Source: Tipula vernalis (lineage: Eukaryota > Arthropoda > Insecta > Diptera > Tipulidae). From it: a stretch of DNA of 64,000 nt. The position numbers and the translations under genes were made by a program. Positions 49,445 through 61,239 of the stretch are shown piece after piece. Within the stretch, counting starts at the first letter, position 1. Each line of letters begins with the position of its first letter. The stretch covers positions 462,308,995 to 462,372,994 of the forward strand of contig OY282558.1 of NCBI GenBank assembly GCA_958295665.1. The letters run 5' to 3'. A model generated the notes under the pieces. The model saw only the letters and a list, made by a program, of their open reading frames with translations. It was not told where the DNA came from and did not search any database.

Positions 49445-52400
49445 GGTGATCGCAAACCATTCAACTAATGTTTTATTGAAACAGCCAATGGCAAATTAAA
49501 TATATAGTGTACGTAGTACTTAAAATCAAAGCTATCCACTAAAAATTATTTTAATTTTACTCAGTACAAAACGGACTTTTTACACAAGTTATTTCAACAC
49601 AAACTGAAATTTAGTGGTTAACGTTCAATGATTGAATTGATTAAACCAATTTCGATGTTTTGTCCGGAAATAAACCAAGAACAAAATGTTATCAATGGTT
49701 CATTCTGACTCATATAAATTTGGAAAAAATTCTCTTTCAGCTAATGAGGTTAGATATGATGAACGAATTAGATTACAAGTTCAAAAAGAACGGGTAATGT
49801 TCATTATTTGAATTTACTTGATTTTCATCATATCTAACCGTTAGTTTCAAGAGAAGTTGTCAAAGAAAATTTGTCAAAGACAAGAAGAGACCAAGATATT
49901 TCACTCTTGATTTTATTTCTGGACAAAATTCCGAAGCAGCAATGAACTGTAATTCTTTGTTTAGTACAATATCTATTTAGGTCTTTATATTTCCGGATAA
50001 TCGAGATTTTCAAACCGTTATTCCTAGAAAAATAATATGTAGCCATCACATTTAAGTTAATATTTGATTATTTTTCTGTTTTAGAATTCCTCGAAATAAG
50101 ATAAAAAGTATTAAGAGAGGGTGGAAAAGTCTTTTGGATGTAATCAGCAAAGGAAAAAGCTCGTATGCTTACAATGCCTTGATTTAAAATAATGTAGCAA
50201 AAAGTCTTGAAAATACTTAAGTTCTAAGCATCTTAAGATCACTTTAATCACTTAACAATAGTTTGGTTTTATTTAGTGAATAAGAAACACCACGATTTAC
50301 TTCTACTTTCAATTTGTGTTTTTAGTTTTATACGAGTACCGTACACTAAAATTTTTACTTTCATTCTACCAAAAAAAAAACAAAATATGTAAATTAGTTG
50401 ACCGTTAAAAAATAAAATTATTTTCCCGTCTATATATTTCCATTTTACGTATTTCTATTTAGCTGTCGCCGCTGGATTTTTTATGTTCTAAAATGCTAAA
50501 ATATATTTAAGAAAGGTAAAATAAATTGCTCGAATCTTTTTGCTGCTGTAATTTTTTTTTTGGGCTTAATTAATATTGTTTTTAAAACGACTTCTGGAAA
50601 ATGGATATTTTCGTACGGTACTTTACTTTCAATTTTCCACCTAATCAAGCACAGTGGAAATATACTTATTTTAACTACTAGGATTTTAAAAGAAATCATT
50701 ATCATGAATTTTTTGTTCAACCGCCAAATTATTATTGTTTCTGCTTTAATATATTCAATTAGACCCGTCCATATTTAGAAATAATTTGACCTAAGCGTCC
50801 GCATCAATCACGCCGCACGTACATTTTATACAATTTTATCAAAATCAAATCAAAAATGTCAAGTTACGAAAAAATAATTTGAAGATGATTGATTTACGCC
50901 AAATGATATCCAAGCAATTGTGTTATTGACTGAATCGTCCCCGTTTTATTCAACATACTAAAATGCATAATATTTAAATGAGTAACACAACTACCACAAA
51001 CACTAATACTGGATGATGATGATCACGATGATGGGTGCTTTGAACATTTTTTTTTGATTGATCAGTAAAAACCATACTACATTATTGTTATTGTTATTTT
51101 TACAATAAATTATGGTAATTTATTAATTATGATACGAAATCAAAATCATTGAATAATTAGTTGTTGTTGTAACTTATGCAATCGAAATTTAAATCATTTT
51201 TAAGAAACGTTTTATTGTGTTGTCTGAATATATTTACAATATTTATTGCCACCCGCATTACGTTTGTGTAGAAACAGGTAGCGTTATATACGTAAACTAT
51301 TTTTTATCGAATTTCATCTAAAATACCATTTACATCAATCACATCCCATAAATCGCAATTTCTCGTGAAGACGTGAGTTGTCATTTAAATTTTCACTGGA
51401 ATTTTATTTTGGTTAGTTGGAAATTTTTTCCGTCCTTTATTAATAGAACTGGGTGAAAATCCTTCCTGATTTTCTGATTTTGTATTAATATAGCAGTATA
51501 GCAGTATAGTTTCTATGTAATTTGATTTTCAATTCGGTGGGTGTGGTATACGATTGTGATTTTAAGTTGCATACAATAAATTAGTAGATTTTATTAAAAC
51601 AACGATCGCCCAAACCTAAAATGAAGAACCGACCAAAAAATTGTTATCAAATTTTTGGGTGATTTGGTTTTGGGTGATTTGGTTTTGGGCCTTATTTTTT
51701 AGCTTAAACATTTATCAAATATTTTTAAATTTTTTGCCATTTATTTGAATCATTTCACAAAACATATTAAACATTAGTTAAATAGAATTCGTCATATTTT
51801 GCAAATAGAATTGGACGCACTTTTTAAATTTAAATTAAACGTTTTTTATTTTGCTCGGTCAATTTTGTCAAATAAGTTTAGACGATTTATTATTGTTTTT
51901 TTTAAATAGTATTAATATTGTGAAATTATTTAAAAAAACTCCTAAATGTTTTGCAAAAAGTTTAAAATCAAAAATAAATCGAATTGAATTTAAATTGAAA
52001 AAGTACGTTTTAACGAAATTCAAAATGTGTTTAAATGTTAAACGTAAACATCTCACTTTATATTTAAATTTCTCATTAATTTTATAACTTGGACCTTATA
52101 GGTAAGCGAAACCTATAGGCAAGAAGAATTCGAAATATGTAATGTTTGCATGGTCGCAATATAACATTTCGTTCTTTCTTTCTGTTTGCAATCGTGGGTT
52201 TACGACGTTTTAAGTTAGTTGTGTTACCGAAAAATCAAACCACAGATTCAGTTAAAATTGGAGGAAATGGGATTCTTATTTTTTAATATGTTTTTATGGT
52301 TATATCATTTTTAAATTTCTTGAATATGTCGATATTCTATGCTTGTGTGAGCTCATAAAAACACAGTAAACAGCCGTGTTGTTTTACGTGATTACCTTTA

Positions 52401-53300
52401 TCTTTATGTGTTATTTAAAAGATAATATTCGATTTCTAGAACGATATTCGGTAAATACGATGAAGTCGTTTTGATTTTATTCAATACGTAAATCTAAGTA
52501 CCTTTGGAAAATTTTATGAATCTATTTTAGATTAAGTACGATTTATACTACGTGGTATCTAACCTTCAATGCCAAAGGAAGTTGATTTCATCAGTGACGA
52601 TACCGCACAAATTAAAATTCGCGAATTAGTGTTGTTCTTACTTACCTAGTGACGTAAATCTTGTTGGAGAACAAAATATAATACAACTCAAATCAAAAAG
52701 TATGAAAAAAGTTAACAATCATAACGTCAAAATATTGTGAGATGTTTCAATCTTCGAACTTTCATTTTTAAAACATAAACTTGACGTGTTTAAACTCCTC
52801 ACTAAATTGATTATTTACCATCACAAATCCAGAATGAAAGGTACTTGTGTACACAAAAATAAAATTTATTAATTTTTAAAATTTAGTGAAGATGTTAAAT
52901 TTCCAAAAACAGCTTTTTTCTTTTTTTTATGTATGTGAAAGAATCAATATACGAATATTGGGAGGTGCGGTTTAGTTATCAAATATTTTTGGCATGAATA
53001 TTTCAATTGTACATTGGCATTGCCTAATGTAAAATTCCAGAATAAAACGATGTGGAAAAGAAAAAAGCAAAAAAGTTCTCATAAATATGGATTTTAAATG
53101 AAGGTCGCGATTTGATTTGGGTTTAGTTTAAATTTATATTGTACTTTGCTTATGACTCAGCTACTGTAATTTGTTCAGTTTAAAGTTGTCAAAAAATATT
53201 TTTATATTATGTGAATTTATCTACAATAATTTATGTAGTAGTTTAGGTCGTTGTTTAGAGGGGCTATTTTTGCCGTGATGATTCCCACATTTTAATGTGT
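49445..53300. other. Gene-poor AT-rich stretch
   Basis: No certain gene. A 22-bp inverted repeat lies at 49741-49762 and 49826-49847 (TTAGATATGATGA and its inverse). A short direct repeat of GATTTGGTTTTGGGT lies at 51654-51700. Two short coding-like frames at 49686 and 50085 are discussed as a finding. Confidence 0.4.
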
Positions 53301-54588
53301 TTTAACCGATTGTATTGTATATAAATATAGGGTGGACCAAATTTAAATGAACGATTTGTTTTGTTCAATTGAAACGTCGAGATTTGAAAATAAGTATTTG
53401 AATTGCTTCGGCGGCTTCAATAACAATTTTTAAAATTTGAGAATTTGTTTAAAATTTCGAACTACTTATGTGACATCTTTTCTCCCAGTGCAGGTGTGTA
53501 ATGCTAATCCGATTTATAGATTTAAGATCCGATTTAAGAATTTATATAAATACTATAACGAGGAAAATTAGAATTCCAAATTGTTTAATAACAGAATTTA
53601 ACATTTAATATTTAAATTTAATAATTACATATTCGAAATGCCTGAATTTGATAAAACTTCAAAAAATTCCAATTTTTTTTAGAATTTAATCGAAAAGTGG
53701 TCGTTTCATAAAATTTTAGAATCCGACAAATTTTCAGATGAAGTTCATCTGATGAACTATCTTAGTTGGCCCGTGTATCAATTCATTTCTAATTGGCCCC
53801 TTTTTAATTGAAATACATCAATTGTTTATAAAGTGCTAATTGAAATTTTATTAATTTTAATTAATTTCGTATGAAGACAAAAAGCATCATAATCCAGCTG
53901 TTCACAAATAGATTATGCGGTAAATTTAAATGCAAGATGCATCAATAGCGAATCGTAAAACATGTCTTCTGAATTTATGTCAATTTACTTTTGTTTTTGA
54001 ATTAGACAATTTAATTTAAAATCAACAACAATTCAATTATTCGAAATTTTAAAATCCTATTATTATTCAAATTAGAAAATTTAATTGAAGTATACAACAC
54101 AGTCAAATAGAAAACGCTTCTATTAAGTAAATACATACTTAAGTACATACACAAGTGAGATAAATTGTTAATTAAGTTTCTTGTGTATGCGACGACGATG
54201 TTAAGAAAATAGAGGAAACTGTTACTAATGACATTTTACATTTGAGTATTCATACATCAGAATTCATATAAACTTTTACTTCTTAACCTTCTTTGAAGTT
54301 TTTTATTTATTCAACTTGGTTTGGTAACAGGTGGGAATTATTCTTTAATTTTTAGTCGCGAGACTTTTTACAAATTGTAATGTATTTTTTTTTTTTTTTT
54401 TTAATAAAATATGTGTAACGGCTTTGATGTCAGTTTTAAAATAGGTAATTAGGCTTTTATTTTAAGAAGTTTACTTTTTTACAATACAAGTATATATGGG
54501 GTTTAAAAATTAATTCTATTATGGTTAGAAAATTGCAAATTTAATTTGTCCTTGTGGTGTTTGGATTTTCTTATGAAATAACAAATAA

Positions 54589-54718
54589 GTACTTAGGCTG
54601 TTTTCCAAACGAGAGTTATTTACTGACTTATTTGTTGAACCTAACTTATTCCATAAGAAATTACATTGAATAAGTTAGGTTCCACAAGTAAGTATCGTTT
54701 GGAAAACAGTCTTAGTAC
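54589..54718. mobile_element. 130-bp MITE
   Basis: GTACTTAGGCTGTTTTCCAA starts it, and TTGGAAAACAGTCTTAGTAC ends it in inverse. A second internal inverted pair (AACCTAACTTATTC and GAATAAGTTAGGTT) lies near the centre. It could form a long hairpin, and it has no coding sequence. Confidence 0.8.
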
Positions 54719-54794
54719 ATAGTTGTTAATTACCTAAAAAAGAGTAAGTTATGATTCGATGTTTTGAATTAATTTTGTATGTCATCATCATGCC

Positions 54795-55095
54795 TTAACA
54801 TTAAAATCGATTAAGAACTATCCAAGTTCCATCCTAACTGGCCATATCCAGAAATCCATCTAAATTTATTTTAGAATCCATTTCCACCGCACATGCCTAT
54901 TTTCATCAAAATCGGTTAAAAATTATCCAAGTCTCATCCTAATTGGCTATTTCACATGTTGAATTTCATCAAAATCGATTAAGAATCATCCAATTTCCAT
55001 CCTAATTGGTCATATTCCAGAACTTCATCTAAGTTTATTTTAGAATCCTATTTCCATCGCACATGTCGAATTTTATCAAAATCGGTTAAAAGTTA
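54795..55095. repeat. Direct repeats of an ATCGGTTAAAA-type unit
   Basis: Four diverged copies of a stretch like TCAAAATCGGTTAAAAATTA, followed by CCAAGT and CATCCTAATTGG, start near 54801, 54901, 54961 and 55071. The unequal spacing suggests a decayed tandem array. Confidence 0.65.
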
Positions 55096-55282
55096 ATTAG
55101 TGGTGGGCTATATCGTTTAGATGACCCTACTTAGGTGTTTTGTGTGACGACGTCAATAAGCAGTGAGAGAAATTATATGCCGTATAGGTTTGTTAAAATC
55201 AATTTATTTAATTTATTTATTATTAGCTTCATAGGATGGGAGTACAGCGGCGTTGGGCAAGAATTTTGTTCGTAATTTCAAT

Positions 55283-55600
55283 TTTGTAATTTGTGATTAA
55301 AATTAAAATCTCCACGATTAATTATTTTAATTTAAAATTAATTAACAGCAACTGTTTCATTATGCAAAAGTAGTTATCAGAATTGTCGCTATCAGATGAG
55401 GCGTTCTCTCGCTATGGTGGGCTTAAGCATTGCAAATGGCTATTTTGTAGTTTGTAATTTGAAATCAAATTTATACGGAGATTAAATATTTTAATTTAAA
55501 ATTAATTAACCGCCACGATTTCATTAAGTAAAAGTTGGCACCAGAATTGCTCCGATCAATATGAAGCGTGCTCACACTACAGTGCCATTGAAATACCCAG
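55283..55600. repeat. Diverged tandem duplication, offset 168 bp
   Basis: TTTGTAATTTG at 55283 and again at 55451 starts two similar stretches. Both contain ATTTTAATTTAAAATTAATTAAC, then CAGAATTG, then GATGAGGCG or TATGAAGCG. The copies are clearly diverged. No function is evident. Confidence 0.7.
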
Positions 55601-57056
55601 TTTTGTACATTTAGTCGTTTTGGAACAAGTCATTTCGACCGGGATTTGTAAACTGACTGTTTTGATTTTTTCGTCTCATAAATTCTTTTTTTAATGTTTT
55701 TCGAATCATGCCTACCGTTCATTAAAAATTTTACTTCAGTAAAATTTGAATTTACAATCGATTTTAGAGAGAACAGCCAACAAAATTCTTCATGTATCCC
55801 AAAACCCTTAACAAAGTAACGTTCAAATCAAAAGGACGGACTTTTACCCTTGGATTGCCAGAACGTTTTGTGTAGAAATTAAGTTGGTATATTCATCCGT
55901 TCTCAATATATTTTAGACACGGACGGACGGACGACCTATAGATCAAACCGAACCCTTAAAGCATTTTATGCAGCATATGTATGCCTTAAAGGACATGTCA
56001 TTGCCCGATTGGATATAAAAATCATATGACGTGGGTACGTCATTGTAGTTCAAGTGGTTATAAAAAAAAAATTAACCAAAAGACCCCAATAAATTTAAAA
56101 TACCATATTTTAGGTATTGGGATAATTAAGTATTAATATCAGATTATCTGTTGGTCGTTAGTCCCTTGCAACATCCAACGTTTTTATTAGAATGGTCGAC
56201 ATTTTAAATTCGATTTGCTTGGGAAGAATTAGGCGAAATGGTTACTTCAGATTACTAAAATTGATATGTCAGAAAATTGCGTTTGTGTGTAATTTTCCTG
56301 ATGCAATTATTTAATTAATTTTTTTAGGTAGGTCTTTTCTTTATCTTTGTGCCAGGCGCGGGAATAAAACGTAAAAAACTTTACTCATATTTTTGAAAAT
56401 TGGCATTCCAAAACTAATATCAACTTAATTTTAAGAAACAAACACGCAATGTTTCTATATTATATAGGAAGCATAAAATTTCGCATCGGTATGAGCTGTT
56501 ACGTTCTTTTAAGTTCTTTTAACTTCTTTCGTTCATTTACTACATTCTTACTTTAATTACTTCATTCATCAAAAAATTTGATATACGATAACAAACACAA
56601 CAACGAAACTAGTATTAATATTTCTTATCACAAATAGCACTCCAATGGCAATTCGGTCACATTAATAACACCAGCAACAACAAAACCATAACAATAAATA
56701 TTCCTAAAAAATAAAAAATTACAATCGCATCGCAAATTATTTATCACACGCATAATTCCATTCAAAAACAGAATTTTATTTGTACTGGCAAAATATATTT
56801 TTATATCTACATTTACATACTCGTATCTCAAAAATTTTTTCAATTGATATCTGATACTAATTGAATATAAATATTTTTTATTTGGATTATATATTACTAG
56901 CAATAATAAGCAAATTTTTTAGGATTGGATATCACTTTGATAGACATGTTTTAAAAATTAAATTATTGTTGATATTAGAGTTATAACCATTTCAATAAGT
57001 GATATTATTTATATTATTTATCATACATATTTGTTTTATTTTAAATTCTATGTGGA

Positions 57057-57125
57057 TTAATCTTCCGTTGGTTTGCAGATGATCTCAAAATCTACAGAAC
57101 TGCTGAAAACATTACACCTCTGTAA
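57057..57125 (+). pseudogene. Short reverse transcriptase scrap (FADD motif)
   Basis: RWFADDLKIYRTAENITPL matches the catalytic FADD segment of non-LTR reverse transcriptases. Nothing recognisable precedes or follows it. Confidence 0.6.
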
Positions 57126-57733
57126 TGAAATCTGCTTTGTCTTTTTATTTTTAAACTCCTCAAACAGTTAGCGTTTAGTTTATTTCATTTCTCTAACTTG
57201 CACTTACTTTTCGCCGATAGGGCATGATTACTTAAGGCAACCTTTACCTTTCAATGGTTCAATGGGTGGAAGCAAATCATAGGAAAATATAACTATCATT
57301 GGTATCATGAAGAAGAGTTACCCTCCATTGCCAATGACGTTCTTCTGCAACTAAGCGATATTGAAAATGATTTAGGTAAAGATTAAAATTCTTTAATTTA
57401 TAGTTTTTAGCCCTTGATGTCGGTAAATTTCAACTAACCAGCTTTAACAAAAGTTTTTTACGGGAAAATTATTTTTAATCATCAACTTTATCTAAAACTA
57501 ATATGATATTATATACTGTACACACCATTTATGTAAACAAATATATTAATTATGTACCTATTTAATTTATATAATAGTACATTTATATTTATTTATTTTT
57601 TTTTATAGACTGAACAACTTCCATAGAGAGGTTTTTAATTAACACAATCATCATCACTAATCATTTGTCACATACATCCAAATTTTAAAAGAAATTTATT
57701 GAGCTAAATTTTATTTAGAAACATCAACTTAAA

Positions 57734-57806
57734 ATATCCCTATTGTTAAAGTTAATACTTTGGGGTGATCCATCTATGTAATATAGATGGATTTAAATCT
57801 TTATCG
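57734..57806. other. Second copy of the hairpin motif
   Basis: Related to the motif after copy C. The stem is GATCCATCTAT with ATAGATGGATT around the same GTAAT loop (57767-57793). Relative to the first copy, a C-G pair has become T-A and an A-T pair has become G-T. The flanks AATACTTTGGGG and TGGATTTAAATCTT are shared. No coding sequence lies close upstream. Confidence 0.6.
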
Positions 57807-57989
57807 GTTTATCACACGCTACAAACCAATTATCCCGCACACATTAAGTATATAGAATTTGACAAATTAATGTATCTTTCAACAGCAAAATTACATTCCA
57901 ATTAACATCCACACATACTCCGTGCGCCTATTGAGCTTATCAAAAAAATGTTTGTGGTGAAAAAACTAAAATGTTGAATACCCTACTGA

Positions 57990-58036
57990 CTTGAATATTT
58001 TTTGGCAACAAATCTTTTTTTTTTTTTTTTTTTTTT
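57990..58036. repeat. Poly-T tract
   Basis: A run of about 25 T residues near 58011-58036 in non-coding sequence. On the minus strand it is a poly-A run that may be the tail of an old retroposed sequence. Confidence 0.5.
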
Positions 58037-59289
58037 AAATATACATACATATGGTATGTACAATATTTTATCTTACAAAATACAATAACAACTCTCTGGA
58101 ATATAGATACGAACGAGTATAACAAGAAGTTGGATTACAAAACAAAATAGAAAGAAAATTGTGTTTGGAAAAAGCATTATTTATTTATTTTCATGTCATC
58201 AAAAATGATGTATGTACGAAAATGTGTTTTATTTGCTATTTTCAGTTTTCTATAAGGAAGGATGTGAAAGCTAAGTAATCTTTTGAGTACAAAGATACGT
58301 ATACGAAGCAAATTTAATCTAATATAATGTATTATATAGTTTGTAAGAACCAAGCTTGATACTCTCTGATATTTTATTGTGCTGTTCAAAAATCAAATAA
58401 AAATAAAAAATTTGCAATAGTAATGGACAAGAAATTTTTTAATAGTATAATGTCTTAATTTTTTATAATGTGATCTTATAAGTAAAATGGAAAATAAAAC
58501 GAATACTGTAATGTGTGTGTGTAAGATAATGTTCGCCGAGTAATTTAATATCAAATCATTTTGTAATAAAAATTTTCTTTATCTTTTACACCACATGCAT
58601 TTTTGCTATTGTTATAATGCATATATTTATTATTATCTTGTTGGGTTGAGTCATTTAATATTTATGTATAAATAAGAAATGTGATAAATCTCAATGTTGC
58701 GATTCAAGCGAATGTTTTAAAACATTTCTAAAGTTCAAAAGTTCAAATAGAAAAATATCTGGTGAACGACTTAGTCTGAAGATCTTTTATAATACGATTT
58801 ATTGCAAATATCAAATTCAGTTAAGTAAATATTCAAATATATATTTTACAGAATTTGGAAATTTGTGTACACTAGAATTTTGGGGCTTACTAATATTTAT
58901 TTACCAAAGCTTAAAATTGAAAATTTTAATTTCGGACTCATCCAATGTATTAATTGTTCATGACATTCCCAATATTTTCGATTTTGTAGTTTGGTTTCGT
59001 ACTCAAAAGTTGGTCTACTCATCAGGTAGCTACGACCAAACTACAAAAATACAACTCTCGCCATTCACATTAAGTACCTGGCCAGAACGTACTGACATAG
59101 TGAATTATATTCACTACATCAAAAATCCAATTGATCTTGGTTACGATGGTTTTATTTCACTTCAATAATTGTCGGATTGTGACCTATGCTCACTATTTAT
59201 ATTTGTACTTGCTTACTTGCAATCGACTTTTTTCAATTCCATCGATCTGAGTTCTTCAAACTCTTTCACTCTGCATCGAGGGCGACAAA

Positions 59290-59440
59290 ATTTTGATTTT
59301 GATTTTAATTTTGGTTTTGATTTTGACTTTAATTTTGACTTTGATATTGACATTGACATTGACATTGACTTTGACATAGACATTTACTTTAGCTTACTTT
59401 GACTTTGATTTTGTCTTTAATTTGGTTTTGATTTTAGCTT
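59290..59440. repeat. TTTGAY hexanucleotide microsatellite
   Basis: An imperfect array of TTTTGAT, TTTGAC and TTGACA words, with the purest part at 59340-59385 (GACATTGACATTGACATTGA). It produces an artefactual Asp/Phe-rich open frame. Confidence 0.9.
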
Positions 59441-60671
59441 ATTTTTTAAAAACACATTTTATTTTTAATTTTTTTTAGTTTAATTTTGCTTTTCTCTTTT
59501 AAAAGTATCTGATAGGAATCGTTAAATCCTGTAAATTTGTTTTTGTGAATGAAATAAGATAAAGAAAAAGATTTGTAAATTTTTTATTAGAAAACAAAAC
59601 AATCGAGAAACGACGGAATTTGATTCAAATCAAATTAGCATCTCATACTTACGAATTCTTATTGTATTCAAAAATAATCCGCTGAACTTACTTTGCACGT
59701 TCAAAAATAGATACGTAAATTGCTTATCTATAAGTTACTCTGAAGTTATCCGGTTCTATTTTCAATTATGGCCCTTGGGTCAAAGTTTAAATAGATTTCG
59801 CCCGAACTTATTTAATTACATAAAACACTATATATTACAAAATAAATTGAATGATGCTTTTTCAATTAAATTAGTGTTTGGAGAATCTTATCTTTTTGTA
59901 AGACTAAGTTTACCGACCCCACTCGCCATTGGATATTGGCCTAGGTTCGAAAATACACTGCAAATATATGTTGCTTCCCCTAAGGTATCAAGCGAATTAC
60001 TAAGCTATTGTACACTCTCAAAATTTGATCCTTCTAAGGTTGTTGCTTAGAATAGTACTTTTCTAAGATAAATTCCTCGTTTCGTCCATAAGATGGTGTT
60101 TCTCCCTTAGATGTAAATTATAATTTTTTTTTAATTCGCTCGTATAATAATTAATTTTACAATTTTGTTATGGTTTTTGCTACGAATTTAGAATATTCTG
60201 AATTTCAGTTCGAATTTAATAACAGAAAATATCATTATTATTCTAGTAAGTACTTTCCCAAGTATTAAGCATTTTTAAAGGCTTATTATAATTTTCAAAC
60301 GAAAGCTAATTTAAATTCCCAGAAAATTAATCTGGATATAATTTACAAAGCTGTATATGTGTGTCACTGTCTAGTTAAATCATTATTATTTTATTTTCAT
60401 CCTATGTTTCTTGGAATTTCATAATTAAAGAAAGTTTAACAAATTTTGAGAATTTTTACAATGATATCATTTTTGTCTGCAACCTAATAATCTCAAAACG
60501 AATTTAACAAGTTATGACCAACGATTTATCTATAAATAGAATAACTGTGTTGAAATTAATCATGACTATTAAATGTTTTGGCTCTATTTGAAATAAAATG
60601 TACTTAATCATCTTTAATGCTCGTTACTAAACTATAAGATCTATTTATATATTTATGTAGGGGTATAAGCA

Positions 60672-60690
60672 CACACACATACACATACAC
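60672..60690. repeat. CA/TA dinucleotide microsatellite
   Basis: CACACACACATACACATACAC in AT-rich sequence, a short imperfect CA array. Confidence 0.8.
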
Positions 60691-61055
60691 TTCAGTAAAT
60701 CAAATTAATCAATCAATTTCCTACTTCCTAGACAAAACGAACCGGCAATTTTGAGATATCAATTCAATAATGTATAGTTGAACTATTATTTCGTTTATTT
60801 CTACTTGTTCATACATATGCTTAAAAATAAAAGCTCCATGTCTTAAATAATCACTGTAATTTATGTCTTTCATAATACTAAGAATTACGACCTTCAATAG
60901 TTTGTTATTTTTACTATATACAATACGACAGTACTTTATAGTTTTAGTACAATAACATGCAAAAAAGTAAAACATTAAAGTAACAATAGTTGTATATGTT
61001 CGAATTAATTTACTATAATTGTATATTTGTTAAGAATTTAATTTGTCTGTCTGTA

Positions 61056-61223
61056 ATAAAGTTGATTTTTCGGCATGGGGGGAAGATATTTCTACTTTTT
61101 TCAGTAGATATATTGAGAGCGATTGGCCTCTATATTTTTCTGATTTACCAAATCGAAAATATTGGGATTGCCATGAACAATTAATATATTTGTCTATAAA
61201 AAATGCCGAAAAATCAACTTTAT
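61056..61223. mobile_element. 168-bp MITE with perfect 21-bp ends
   Basis: ATAAAGTTGATTTTTCGGCA (61056 on) is matched exactly in inverse at 61203-61223. The 126-bp centre has no further pairing that I could see. Overlapping open frames on both strands here arise from the palindrome and are not genes. Confidence 0.8.
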
Positions 61224-61239
61224 AATTGTATATAGACAT

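Noticed and set aside
59169..59402. Open frame for an Asp/Phe-rich protein
   Set aside because: It is a translation of the TTTGAY microsatellite and has no independent support.
61030..61239. Overlapping frames on both strands near 61000
   Set aside because: They arise from the 21-bp inverted ends of a MITE.
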